A DNA stretch of 64,000 nucleotides, from NCBI RefSeq assembly GCF_030294945.1, contig NZ_AP018448.1:9210501-9274500 (forward strand), in the 5' to 3' direction. Position 1 is the stretch's first letter, and each line of letters opens with the position of its first letter. Of this stretch, positions 1 to 8,557 are shown piece after piece. Source of the stretch: Streptomyces graminofaciens (lineage in GTDB: Bacteria; Actinomycetota; Actinomycetes; Streptomycetales; Streptomycetaceae). The translations under genes were made by a program, and so were the position numbers. The notes under the pieces are model-generated. The model was not told where the DNA came from. It saw only the letters and a program-made list of their open reading frames with translations, and made no database searches.

Positions 1-2
1 AG

Positions 3-587
3 CTGCACCTCTCCGACGCCGACCCCGAGCGCGCGGCCCGACTCCGCGACACCTGCGAGGAGTTCGTGCGGGAGGGACTGATCAGGGCGTACGCGTGGAG
101 CACCGACGACCCGGACCGCGCCGCCGTGTTCGCCGAGGGCCCGCACTGCGCGGCCGTACAGCACCGGCTGAACATCCTGCAGGACGCGCCCGAACTCCTG
201 GCCCTCTGCGAGGAGTCGGACCTGGCCAGCATCAACCGCAGCCCGCTCGCCATGGGCCTGCTCACCGGCAAGCACACCGCCGGACGCGCCCTGGAGGCCG
301 GGGACATCCGCAGCACACCGCCCGAGTGGCTGCCGGGCTTCACCGCCGAAGGGGGCGCCGACCCGCAGTGGCTCGGCCGGGTCGAGGCACTGCGCGAGAT
401 CCTCACCAGCGGGGGCCGTACGCTCGCGCAGGGCGCCCTCGCCTGGATCTGGGCCCGCAGCCCCCGGACCGTCCCCATCCCCGGCTTCCGCTCGGTCGCC
501 CAGGCCGAGCAGAACGCGGGCGCCCTCGCGAAAGGGCCGCTCACCGCGGACCAGGTGGCCGAGATCGACCGGATCCTGGGGCGGTGA
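3..587 (+). CDS. Aldo/keto reductase, C-terminal part (5' end outside window)
   Basis: The reading frame is open from base 3 and ends at 587, so only the last ~195 residues are present. The segment has hallmarks of the second half of the AKR (beta/alpha)8 barrel: the SINRSPLAMGLLTGK stretch that follows the barrel strand carrying the substrate pocket, and the late PIPGFRSVAQAEQN motif that contacts the NADP 2'-phosphate. AKRs reduce carbonyls with NADPH; the substrate cannot be told. The catalytic Asp-Tyr-Lys-His set would lie upstream of the window. It converges on the ABC gene at 618-1331 with only 30 bases between the stops. Confidence 0.85.
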   Translation: MHLSDADPERAARLRDTCEEFVREGLIRAYAWSTDDPDRAAVFAEGPHCAAVQHRLNILQDAPELLALCEESDLASINRSPLAMGLLTGKHTAGRALEAGDIRSTPPEWLPGFTAEGGADPQWLGRVEALREILTSGGRTLAQGALAWIWARSPRTVPIPGFRSVAQAEQNAGALAKGPLTADQVAEIDRILGR

Positions 588-617
588 ACGGCCCTTGCCC
601 GAACAGGAGGCGTACGA

Positions 618-1331
618 CTATGACGCGTACTGCTCCTGCTCCTGCTCCTGCTCCTGCACCTGTTCGGTGAGCGTCAGCTGCCCCGCCTTGATCGTGGCGA
701 GCCGGGGTGCCCGCCTGGCGATCGACGAGTCGTGCGTGACGAGGATGAAGGTGAGGCCCTGCTCCCGCCACAGCCCCTCCAGCAGGGCCATGATCTCGTC
801 GCGGGTGCCCTCGTCGAGGTTGCCGGTCGGCTCGTCGGCGAGGAGCACCTTCGGCGCCTTGACCAGCGCGCGGGCGATGGCGACGCGCTGCTGCTGACCG
901 CCGGACAGCTCGGACGGGGCGTGCGTGAGGCGCTCGCCGAGGCCCACCGAACGCAGCGCCTCGGCGGCCCGCTCGCGCCGTTCCCCCGCCTTCACACCGA
1001 GCGGGACGAGCGCGGTCTCCACGTTCTCCTGCGCGGTCAGCGTCGGAATGAGGTTGAACGCCTGGAAGATGATGCCGATCTTCTCGGCGCGCAGTCGGGT
1101 CAGCTTGGCCTCGCTGATGGAGGCGAGGTCCACGCCGTCCAGCTCGACGCTGCCGGCGGAGGGGCGGTCCAGACCGCCGATCATCTGCAGGAGGGTCGAC
1201 TTGCCGCCGCCCGTGGGGCCCTGGATGACGAGCTGGTCGCCGTCCTCGATGACGAGGTCGATGCCGCGCAGTGCCTCCACCGTCTCCTTGCCCCGCGTGT
1301 AGCGCTTGGTGACGCCGTTGAGCTTGTACAT
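618..1331 (-). CDS. ABC transporter ATP-binding protein, MacB/LolD type
   Basis: A 237-residue ATPase that should energise the FtsX/MacB-like permease encoded just upstream (1366-2850, same strand, 34-base gap). Walker A is GPTGGGKST near residue 38, the signature LSGGQQQRVAIARAL near 142, and Walker B VLLADEPTGNLD near 165, followed by a switch His in LVTHD. These fit the MacB/LolD class, whose permeases are mechanotransmitters rather than channels. The ATG has a GGAG 8 bases upstream. The last ~15 residues are a Gln-Glu run produced by a TGCTCC hexanucleotide repeat at the gene's 3' end; this tail is outside the ATPase fold and may vary in length between strains. Confidence 0.92.
   Translation of the reverse strand: MYKLNGVTKRYTRGKETVEALRGIDLVIEDGDQLVIQGPTGGGKSTLLQMIGGLDRPSAGSVELDGVDLASISEAKLTRLRAEKIGIIFQAFNLIPTLTAQENVETALVPLGVKAGERRERAAEALRSVGLGERLTHAPSELSGGQQQRVAIARALVKAPKVLLADEPTGNLDEGTRDEIMALLEGLWREQGLTFILVTHDSSIARRAPRLATIKAGQLTLTEQVQEQEQEQEQYAS
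628..656. repeat. TGCTCC hexanucleotide microsatellite
   Basis: Four to five tandem TGCTCC units lie inside the 3' end of the ABC ATPase gene. On the minus strand they encode alternating Glu-Gln. The six-base unit keeps frame when copies are gained or lost. Confidence 0.8.
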
Positions 1332-1365
1332 GGGTTACTCCGTGGATCTCGGTGAGGGGCGGGGT

Positions 1366-2850
1366 TCAGGACACGCTGCGCAGGGCGTCGGCCGGCCGCA
1401 TCCGGGAGGCGCGCCAGCCGCCCATGGCCCCGGCGATCAGACCGCCGGCGATGGCGAGGCCCGCCGCGAGCGCGATGGTGGACAGGGAGACGGGCGCGGA
1501 CAGCGCGATCTCCAGCGCGTTGGACGCCTGCTGGCCGGGGGCACCGCCACCGCCGGGACCGCCCCCGCCGGGACCGCCGCCCATGCCGCCGGCGGCGTTG
1601 CCCAGCTCCGCCTTGAGGGTCGGGCTGATCGCGGTCACCGTGTAGGCGGCGCCGAGGCCGAGCGCGATACCGAGGGCGCCGCCGAGCAGACCGTTCACGA
1701 TGGACTCGCCCACGACCTGGCGGGTGACCTTGCGGCTCGGCCAGCCCAGCGCCTTCAGCGTGCCGAACTCACGCACCCGACGGGACACGGCCGACGAGGT
1801 GAGCAGCGCGGCCACCAGGAACGCGGCGGCGAGCACGGCGATGGACAGCCACTTGCCGACGCTGGTCGCGAGGTTCGAGGCGGTGGTCAGCGAACCGGAG
1901 ACGGTCTTGGCGAGGTCGGCCGAGGTGGTGACCGTAGTCCCCGAGATGTTCTTCTGGATCGCCGACTTCACGGCGTCGATCTGCTCGGAGTCGGTGGCCT
2001 TGACGTAGATCGTGGTGACGGTGTTCTTCGCGTCGGCCAGCGTCTGCGCCTGCTTCAGCGGCAGATAGACGTCGGTGGTGGACTCGCTGCTGTCGGGCGT
2101 CGCGACACCGATGATCGTGTACTTCGTACCCGAGATCTTGATCTTGTCCCCGACCGCGTACTCGTTCTCCTTGGCGTACGACTTGCTGACGACCGCGACC
2201 TTGGCGTCGGTCTGCGACGCCGTGAAGGTCTTGCCCTTGGTGATCTTCGAGGTGGCGAGCGGGCCGAGCTCCTGGTCGGTGACGTCGACGCCGGAGACGG
2301 AGTAGTTGTTGACGCCGAAGGAGGCGCCGCCGCCCTCGACGCGGGGCTGGCCGGAGCCGCCGCCCGTGTTGCCGCCGCCGGGGCCGCCCTGGCCCTGCGC
2401 CTGTGAGGAGGACTCGTCGGTCTTCGCCTCGCCCTGGGTGAAGGAGCCGTCGACCTTGGTGACGTTCAGGCTGAGCGCGCCCACCGCGTCCGCGACACCG
2501 TCCTGCTCGGCCACCTTCTTCACGAGCGAGGATTTCAGGGTCTGCCCACCCTGGGTCATCACCCGGTCCGAGCTCTGCTCGTCGTCCTCGTCGGAGCTGG
2601 CGTCGAACTCGAACCGAGGCCCGCCCTGCTCCTCGTCGTCCCCGGAGGGCGCCTCTCTCGCCTTGGTGACCGTCATGTCGGTGCCGAGCCCGTAGAGCGA
2701 CTGCAGGACCTTGTCCTGCGCCTGCCGCATCCCCGCCGAGACCGAGTTGACGGTGATGACCAGCGCGATTCCGAGCGCCAGACCCATGGCGATGACCAGA
2801 GCGGCCTTCTTGCGCCGACTCAGCTCGCGCTTGAGATAGATGCCAAACAT
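1366..2850 (-). CDS. ABC transporter permease, FtsX/MacB family
   Basis: A 494-residue permease with one N-terminal membrane segment after the basic KRELSRRKKAALVIAMG stretch, a large extracytoplasmic domain (about residues 40-320), and three C-terminal membrane segments, the MacB_PCD plus FtsX layout. It pairs with the ATPase at 618-1331. The extracellular part has acidic and Gly-rich low-complexity stretches, and a Gly-Pro-rich loop lies between the last two membrane helices. I take the ATG at 2848-2850, with GAGG six bases upstream, rather than a TTG 12 bases earlier that would overlap this Shine-Dalgarno. Its substrate is unknown; such pairs in Streptomyces often export peptides or sense cell-wall drugs. 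Confidence 0.9.
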   Translation of the reverse strand: MFGIYLKRELSRRKKAALVIAMGLALGIALVITVNSVSAGMRQAQDKVLQSLYGLGTDMTVTKAREAPSGDDEEQGGPRFEFDASSDEDDEQSSDRVMTQGGQTLKSSLVKKVAEQDGVADAVGALSLNVTKVDGSFTQGEAKTDESSSQAQGQGGPGGGNTGGGSGQPRVEGGGASFGVNNYSVSGVDVTDQELGPLATSKITKGKTFTASQTDAKVAVVSKSYAKENEYAVGDKIKISGTKYTIIGVATPDSSESTTDVYLPLKQAQTLADAKNTVTTIYVKATDSEQIDAVKSAIQKNISGTTVTTSADLAKTVSGSLTTASNLATSVGKWLSIAVLAAAFLVAALLTSSAVSRRVREFGTLKALGWPSRKVTRQVVGESIVNGLLGGALGIALGLGAAYTVTAISPTLKAELGNAAGGMGGGPGGGGPGGGGAPGQQASNALEIALSAPVSLSTIALAAGLAIAGGLIAGAMGGWRASRMRPADALRSVS

Positions 2851-2857
2851 CCCGTTC

Positions 2858-2916
2858 CTCAAAGGTTCTTGGCGCCCGCTGTGGGCGCTGTCACAAGCTA
2901 GGGAGGAACCTTTGAG
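2858..2916 (-). promoter_or_regulatory. Inverted repeat and hairpin in the ABC permease leader
   Basis: CTCAAAGGTTC (2858-2868) and GAACCTTTGAG (2906-2916) are exact 11-base inverted copies. A second hairpin, GCGCCC and GGGCGC (2872-2888), sits between them. If transcribed, the stem would take in the GAG of the permease Shine-Dalgarno, so it could mask translation; it could equally be a dyad for a DNA-binding regulator. Confidence 0.5.
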
Positions 2917-3378
2917 CGGCCCTGAGTAAGGAATGTGTAAGCCCTGAGAAATCGGGGCCCGGCCTCATATTTCGATAAGACAGCGAATTCCTTGGCAGTC
3001 GACTGGGTACTGCCAGGAAGCCCCGCTTGAATACCGCCCGGAGAAGAGCGGAACGGCGGGCAGCCGTCCCGAGTCCCGGTGCTTACCTCGCGGTCCCACG
3101 CGAGGTCCGCCCCCATCCGGGCCACGGAACGGCTGCCACCTCCCCCCTCGGTGTGGTCAGCGGAAGCCACTACCTCCAGATGTGAAGTTCTCGTGGAGGC
3201 GAGACCTGAGCATATGCCTGTCACGTGCTCGAATGGACCGGAGTGACGCCTTCCGTTTGTGTAAGTTGAGTCGGGTGAGGCCGACTGGTCACCACCGGAC
3301 CGACTCCGTGTCGCATCGGGACCCACTCCGCCGGCCGCCGTACCGGCACCCGCGGAGGGCGCCACGCGGGGCGGCGGC
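2917..3378. other. Non-coding stretch between the ABC operon and the SDR gene
   Basis: About 460 bases without a convincing gene. A 165-codon minus-strand frame runs through part of it but has no recognisable domain, no ribosome site and Arg/Ser/Pro-rich composition typical of shadow frames. It probably holds the promoter of the leftward ABC operon; I could not assign -35/-10 elements. Confidence 0.5.
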
Positions 3379-4131
3379 TCAGCCCCGCCCGACATACGGC
3401 ATCGTCGTCGCCAGCACCGTCGCGAACTGCACGTTCGCCTCCAGTGGCAGCTCCGCCATGTGACGTACCGTCCGGGCCACGTCGGCCACGTCCATCACCG
3501 GCTCGGGCATGAACTCCCCGTTCGCCTGGAGCACCCCGTTCCGCATCCGCTCGGTCATGTCCGTCGCCGCGTTCCCGATGTCGATCTGCCCGACCGCGAT
3601 GCCGTACGGCCGCCCGTCGAGGGACAGCGCCTTGGTGAGCCCGGTGAGCGCGTGCTTGGTCGCCGTGTACGCCGCCGAATGCGGGCGCGGTGTGTGCGCA
3701 GAGATCGAGCCGTTGTTGATGATCCGGCCGCCCTGGGGGTCCTGCTCCTTCATCTGCCGGTACGCCGCCTGCGCGCACAGGAACGCCCCGTTGAGGTTGG
3801 TGTCCACCACGTGCCGCCAGGCCGCGTAGTCCAGCTCCTCCACCGGCACCCCGCCGGGGCCGAACGTGCCCGCGTTGTTGAACAGCAGATCCAGCCGCCC
3901 GAACCGCTCGCGCACGGCGCCGAAGAGCGCGGCCACGTCCTCGGGCCGCGACACATCCGTACGCACGCACAGCGTGTCGGGGTGCCCGCCCGCCGCCTCC
4001 GCGAGCTTCTCCTCCCGCCGCCCGGCCAACGCCACCGACCAGCCGGCACCCAGCAGCTCCACGGCCACGGCACGACCGATACCGGATCCGGCGCCTGTCA
4101 CGATCGCGATCTTCGTTCCCTTAATGTTCAT
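3379..4131 (-). CDS. SDR family NAD(P)-dependent oxidoreductase
   Basis: A 250-residue classical short-chain dehydrogenase. The nucleotide-binding TGAGSGIGR lies at residues 11-19, NNAG near 88, the catalytic Ser in the NNGSIS strand near 140, and the Tyr-Lys pair in YTATKHAL near 153-157. The Arg of AGRREEK after the second strand suggests NADP preference. Length matches the family. I chose the ATG giving [13 protein letters not shown], since the longer frame adds unrelated low-complexity residues; the upstream ribosome site is weak. The gene is divergent from the PhoD gene. Substrate unknown. Confidence 0.9.
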   Translation of the reverse strand: MNIKGTKIAIVTGAGSGIGRAVAVELLGAGWSVALAGRREEKLAEAAGGHPDTLCVRTDVSRPEDVAALFGAVRERFGRLDLLFNNAGTFGPGGVPVEELDYAAWRHVVDTNLNGAFLCAQAAYRQMKEQDPQGGRIINNGSISAHTPRPHSAAYTATKHALTGLTKALSLDGRPYGIAVGQIDIGNAATDMTERMRNGVLQANGEFMPEPVMDVADVARTVRHMAELPLEANVQFATVLATTMPYVGRG

Positions 4132-4289
4132 GGGCTCGCAGCGTAGGGGAGAGGGCGCGGCTCGGCGTGGAGCATGGGTCCGGCATCCGGAACTCATTCG
4201 TCCGCCACCTGGCTGTTGTGCACGTGACAGAAGATCGTCGACTCTGGCCACTCCGATACCAAGTACAACATCCGTCAGGGGAAGGCCAG

Positions 4290-5933
4290 ATGACCCACAA
4301 AGCCCAGCACTCACCCGAACTCCGTGCCGCCGCACGGCACTTCGGCCGCCGTCGCTTCCTCACCGTCACATCGGCCGCCGCCGCGCTCGCCTTCGCCACC
4401 AACCTCCCGGCCGCGGGCGCCGCGAGCGCCACCGAGCGGGACGCGGCACAGATCACCGAGAACCCCTTCACCCTCGGCGTGGCCTCCGGTGACCCACTGC
4501 CCGCCTCCGTCCTGCTGTGGACACGCCTCGCCCCCGTCCCGTACCAGCCCGACGGCGGCCTGCCCGCCGCCCGCTTCGCGGTCAGGTGGGAACTTGCCGA
4601 CGACGAGAGCTTCCGACGCGTCGTCAGACGCGGCGTCGCCACCGCCCACCCCGAGTTCCACCACACCGTCCACGTCGAGGTCGGCCACCTCCTGCCCGGG
4701 CGCGTGTACTACTACCGCTTCCGCGTCGGCGCCTGGACCAGCGAGACCGGCCGTACGCGCACCGCACCCGGCCGCGGCGAACCGGCCACCCCCTCCTCCG
4801 CGCTGACCTTCGCGGCGGTCTCCTGCCAGCGCTACGACCAGGGCTATTACACCGCGTACCGGCACCTGGCGGGGGAGGATGTCGATGTCGTCCTCCATCT
4901 CGGGGACTACCTCTACGAGTACGCCGTCAACTCCGCGGGCGGCGCCCGCGCCTATACCGACCGCGTCCTGCCCGACTCCTTCAACCACGAGACGGTCACC
5001 CTGGAGGACTACCGACTGCGCTACTCCCTCCACAAGACCGACCCCGACCTCATGGCCGCCCACGCCGCCCACCCGTTCGTCCTCACCTGGGACGACCACG
5101 AGACCGAGAACAACTACGCGGGCGGCTTCCCCGACGGCAGCGACGAACCCTCCGAGGAGTTCCTGCTGCGCCGCGCCGCCGCGTACCGCGCGTACTGGGA
5201 GCACCAGCCGCTGCGTCGCCCGCAGCGGCCCGACGGCCCCGACATGAAGCTCTACCGCCGCTTCCACTGGGGCCGACTCGCCCAGTTCGACATCCTCGAC
5301 ACCCGCCAGTACCGCTCCAACCAGGCGCAGGGCGACGGCTGGCAGATCCCCGGCCCGGAGTCCGCCGACCCCTCGCGCACGATGACCGGAGCCACGCAGG
5401 AACGCTGGCTGCTCGACGGCTGGGCGAGGTCCAATGCGGTCTGGAACGTCGTCCCGCAGCAGGTCACCTTCTCCCAGCGCCGCAACGCGGTCGGCGAGGT
5501 CTACAAGGTCTCGATGGACTCCTGGGACGGCTACCCGGCCTCCCGTGAACGGATCCTGGCGGGAGCGGAGGCCGCCGGCATCGAGAACCTGATGGTCCTC
5601 ACCGGCGACGTCCACGTGGGCTACGCGTTCGACATCAAGCGGGACTTCGACGACCGCGCCTCCCGCACGGTCGGCACGGAACTCGTCGCCACCTCGATAA
5701 GCAGCGGCGGCAACGGCTCCGACAGACCCGCCAACTGGGACACATACATGACCGCCAACCCCCACCTGCGCTTCTACAACGGCCGCCGCGGCTATGTGAA
5801 GGTCGCCCTGGCGGAGGAGGAGGCCCGCGCGGACTTCAAGGCGGTGCCGTACGTGACGACGCAGGGCGGCGGCATCTCGACGGTGGCGTCGTTCGTGACG
5901 GAGGCGGGCAGCCCGGGGCTGGAGCCGGCGTAA
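4290..5933 (+). CDS. phoD: Alkaline phosphatase D family protein (PhoD), Tat-exported
   Basis: A 547-residue secreted phosphatase/phosphodiesterase. The N-terminus has a twin-arginine signal ([19 protein letters not shown], about residues 18-36), so export is folded via Tat. The PhoD N-terminal beta-sandwich covers ~50-150, followed by the metallophosphatase domain with [12 protein letters not shown], the metal ligands of HLGDYLYEY and [10 protein letters not shown], and [11 protein letters not shown] near 440. PhoD enzymes release phosphate from phosphodiesters or teichoic acid outside the cell. Start: ATG at 4290 after a CAGGGGAAGG region; an earlier in-frame start would bury the Tat signal. 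No PHO box was identified. Confidence 0.9.
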   Translation: MTHKAQHSPELRAAARHFGRRRFLTVTSAAAALAFATNLPAAGAASATERDAAQITENPFTLGVASGDPLPASVLLWTRLAPVPYQPDGGLPAARFAVRWELADDESFRRVVRRGVATAHPEFHHTVHVEVGHLLPGRVYYYRFRVGAWTSETGRTRTAPGRGEPATPSSALTFAAVSCQRYDQGYYTAYRHLAGEDVDVVLHLGDYLYEYAVNSAGGARAYTDRVLPDSFNHETVTLEDYRLRYSLHKTDPDLMAAHAAHPFVLTWDDHETENNYAGGFPDGSDEPSEEFLLRRAAAYRAYWEHQPLRRPQRPDGPDMKLYRRFHWGRLAQFDILDTRQYRSNQAQGDGWQIPGPESADPSRTMTGATQERWLLDGWARSNAVWNVVPQQVTFSQRRNAVGEVYKVSMDSWDGYPASRERILAGAEAAGIENLMVLTGDVHVGYAFDIKRDFDDRASRTVGTELVATSISSGGNGSDRPANWDTYMTANPHLRFYNGRRGYVKVALAEEEARADFKAVPYVTTQGGGISTVASFVTEAGSPGLEPA

Positions 5934-6017
5934 AGGTGGCCGTGTGAGTGGGGGCGGGTGAGAGGCGGCGCGTGACAGCGGGCGCGTGACAGCAGGCGCG
6001 TGAGAGCGAGCAGGTGG

Positions 6018-6035
6018 CGAAGGAACCTTCGTTTT
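6018..6035. terminator. Hairpin between convergent phoD and oxidoreductase genes
   Basis: CGAAGG and CCTTCG form a six-base stem around AA, followed by TTTT on the plus strand. It would end the phoD transcript. Confidence 0.5.
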
Positions 6036-6082
6036 AGCCGCCCGCCCGGCCTCACGCCGGCGTAGCTGCCGCGAGGTTCAGC

Positions 6083-6098
6083 GAACGAACCTTCGTTC
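6083..6098. terminator. Palindrome at the 3' end of the oxidoreductase gene
   Basis: GAACGAA and TTCGTTC flank CC and overlap the oxidoreductase stop codon region. It shares the GAACCTTCGTT core with the hairpin at 6018, so the pair looks like a bidirectional terminator region. Confidence 0.4.
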
Positions 6099-7101
6099 AG
6101 CCCTCCTCCCCCGGGTAGCGGACGCCGACGCGGTCCCGTATCGCGTCGAGCGTCCGCATCACGGCGAGGGTGCCGTCGAGGGGGACGAGGGGGGACTCGG
6201 TCTCGCCGGCGCGCAGGGCCCGCATGACCTCGCGGGCCTCGTGGCGGAAGCTGTTGCGGGGCCCGTCGGCCGGGTCGACGGCGAAGGTCTCCGGGTCGCG
6301 GCCGTCGCGGTGCACGATGAAGCGGTCCGGGAAGAAGAAGCCGTGCGGGATGTCGATACGGCCCTTGGAGCCGGTCACCGACGCGGACGTGGCCGTACCG
6401 CCGACGATGGAGCAGTGCACCGAAGCGAGAGCACCGCTCTCCCACGAGAGCAGTGCACCCGTCTGCAGATCGACGCCCTCGTCCGAGAGCACTGCTCTCG
6501 CCGCGATGTCCGACGGCTCCCCCAGCAGCAACTGCGCGAAGGAGATCGGGTAGACGCCCAGGTCGAGCAGCGCGCCCCCGCCCTGCGCCGGATCCCGCAG
6601 CCGGTGCGAGGGCGGGAACGGACCCTCAAGCCCGAAGTCGGCCTGGACCGTCCTGACCTCCCCGATCACCCCGTCGCCGACCACCTCGGCCAGGCGCCGC
6701 ACCAGCGGATTGCAGTACATCCACATGGCCTCCATCAGGAACTGCCCACGCCCCCGCGCCAGCGCGACCAGTTCCTCGGCCTCCCGCACGTTCAGCGTGA
6801 ACGGCTTCTCGCAGAGCACCCCCCGCCCCGCCTCCAGACACATCCCGGCAGCGGTCCGGTGCGCCGAGTGCGGGGTGGCGACGTACACGACATCCACGTC
6901 CTCGTCCTCGGCGAGGGCGCTCCAGTCGCCGTACGCCCGGGGTATCCCGAACCGTTCGGCGAACGCCTTCGCCGACTCCTCGGTGCGCGAGGCCACGGCC
7001 ACGACCTCCGCGTCCGGCAGATCCACGAGATCGGCGGTGAAGGCCGCCGCGATCCCGCCGGTCGCCAGAATTCCCCACCGCACCGGCCGGTTGTCCGTCA
7101 T
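6097..7101 (-). CDS. Gfo/Idh/MocA family oxidoreductase
   Basis: A 334-residue two-domain NAD(P)-dependent oxidoreductase. The Rossmann fold starts RWGILATGGIAAAFTADL; the family's strand motif is CEKPFTLN near residue 95, whose EKP lysine is conserved for catalysis. The C-terminal alpha/beta domain carries LDLGVYPISFAQLLLG, the GxY/H signature of dehydrogenases acting on trans-dihydrodiols, sugars or inositols. Start: the ATG at 7101 gives MTDNRPVRWGIL; the longer frame adds about 130 low-complexity residues. Divergent from the MFS gene at 7205 with about 100 bases between them. Substrate unknown. Confidence 0.9.
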   Translation of the reverse strand: MTDNRPVRWGILATGGIAAAFTADLVDLPDAEVVAVASRTEESAKAFAERFGIPRAYGDWSALAEDEDVDVVYVATPHSAHRTAAGMCLEAGRGVLCEKPFTLNVREAEELVALARGRGQFLMEAMWMYCNPLVRRLAEVVGDGVIGEVRTVQADFGLEGPFPPSHRLRDPAQGGGALLDLGVYPISFAQLLLGEPSDIAARAVLSDEGVDLQTGALLSWESGALASVHCSIVGGTATSASVTGSKGRIDIPHGFFFPDRFIVHRDGRDPETFAVDPADGPRNSFRHEAREVMRALRAGETESPLVPLDGTLAVMRTLDAIRDRVGVRYPGEEG

Positions 7102-7204
7102 GCCGCCCACACCCCTGTTCTCGCCTCGGCGAAGTCCGTGACCCCGCCCACGTCGTACGGCCTGAGAGCATAGGTGGCGGACCGAAACGGAGAGGGAGGG
7201 GCAC

Positions 7205-8557
7205 ATGCCCGAGGGGCACATACCGGACTCGGCGAAGGCCGAGCCGCACACCACACCGGGCGGATCGCGACACGAGGCACCGGACCACCCGAAGAAGAGC
7301 CCCACCGCCCACCCGACGACCCCCGACCCGACCCCCCTCCGCCGCACCGGTCTCCTCGTCACCCTCGTCCTCGGCGGTCTGACCGCCACACCCCCGCTCG
7401 CGATGGACATGTACCTCCCGGCCCTGCCGGAGGTCACCGGCGGGCTGCACGCCCCCGCGGCGACCGTGCAGCTCACCCTCACCGCCTGCCTCGCCGGCAT
7501 GGCCCTCGGCCAGCTGCTGATCGGCCCGATGAGCGACCGCTGGGGCCGCAGACGCCCCCTCCTCGTCGGCCTGGTCGTCTACATCCTGGCCACCGCCCTG
7601 TGCGCCCTCGCCCCGACCATCGAGTCCCTGGTCGCCTTCCGGCTGATCCAGGGCCTCGCGGGCTCGGCGGGGATCGTGATCGCGCGGGCCGTCGTACGCG
7701 ACCTGTACGACGGCGACGAGATGGCCCGTTTCTTCTCCACCCTGATGCTGGTCGGCGGCGTGGCCCCGATCGTCGCCCCGCTCATCGGCGGCCAGATCCT
7801 CCGCGCCACGGACTGGCGGGGCGTCTTCGTCGTCCTGACCGTCATCGGTATCGCCCTGCTCGCCGTCGTCCGGGCACGGCTCCCCGAGACGCTCGCCCCC
7901 GCCGACCGCCACAGCGGCGGCATCGGCGAGACGCTGCGCGCGATGCGCGGCCTGCTCACCGACCGTGTCTTCATGGGCTACGTCGTCGTCGGCGGCTTCG
8001 CCTTCGCCGCCCTCTTCGCGTACATCAGCGCCTCCCCGTTCGTCATCCAGGAGATCTACGGCGCCTCACCGCAGACCTTCAGCCTCCTCTTCGGCGTCAA
8101 CTCCGTCGGCCTCGTCATCGTCGGCCAGATCAACGGCAAGGTCCTGGTGGGCCGCGTACCCCTGGACAAGGTGCTGGCGGTGGGCCTGACGATCGTCACC
8201 CTCGCCGCGACCGCGCTGCTGCTGATGGCGGCGGGCGTCTTCGGCGAGGTGGGCCTCGGCCCGGTGGCGGCGGTGCTCTTCGTCCTCATGTCCGCGATGG
8301 GCATCACGCTCCCCAACACCCAGACCCTCGCCCTGATGCGGGTACGCCACGCGGCCGGTTCCGCGTCGGCCCTGCTCGGTACGTCGTCCTTCCTCATCGG
8401 CGCGATAGCGTCCCCCCTGGTCGGCATCGCGGGCGAGCACACCGCCGTCCCCATGGCCGTCGTGCAACTGACCGCGACCCTGGTGGCCGCGACCTGCTTC
8501 GTGGCACTGTGCCGTCCTTGGAACGGACGTACGACGTCGGAGGGGGAAGACAGCTGA
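7205..8557 (+). CDS. MFS multidrug transporter, Bcr/CflA family
   Basis: A 450-residue, 12-helix exporter. Around 50 hydrophilic N-terminal residues precede helix 1, which carries MDMYLPALP, the Bcr/CflA signature. The MFS motif A-like loop (GPMSDRWGRRRPLL) follows helix 2 and FRLIQGLAGSAG marks helix 4. The family pumps bicyclomycin, chloramphenicol, sulfonamides and similar drugs. A purine-rich GGAGAGGGAGG precedes the ATG. The stop overlaps the start of the next gene, so both are probably translated from one mRNA. Confidence 0.92.
   Translation: MPEGHIPDSAKAEPHTTPGGSRHEAPDHPKKSPTAHPTTPDPTPLRRTGLLVTLVLGGLTATPPLAMDMYLPALPEVTGGLHAPAATVQLTLTACLAGMALGQLLIGPMSDRWGRRRPLLVGLVVYILATALCALAPTIESLVAFRLIQGLAGSAGIVIARAVVRDLYDGDEMARFFSTLMLVGGVAPIVAPLIGGQILRATDWRGVFVVLTVIGIALLAVVRARLPETLAPADRHSGGIGETLRAMRGLLTDRVFMGYVVVGGFAFAALFAYISASPFVIQEIYGASPQTFSLLFGVNSVGLVIVGQINGKVLVGRVPLDKVLAVGLTIVTLAATALLLMAAGVFGEVGLGPVAAVLFVLMSAMGITLPNTQTLALMRVRHAAGSASALLGTSSFLIGAIASPLVGIAGEHTAVPMAVVQLTATLVAATCFVALCRPWNGRTTSEGEDS

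Noticed and set aside
2898..3395. 165-codon minus-strand frame
   Set aside because: No domain, no ribosome site, composition typical of non-coding frames in GC-rich DNA, and it overlaps the SDR gene end.
7174..8553. Upstream extension of the serine hydrolase frame
   Set aside because: It is a shadow of the Bcr/CflA exporter with Arg/Pro-rich nonsense; the hydrolase domain begins after 8554.
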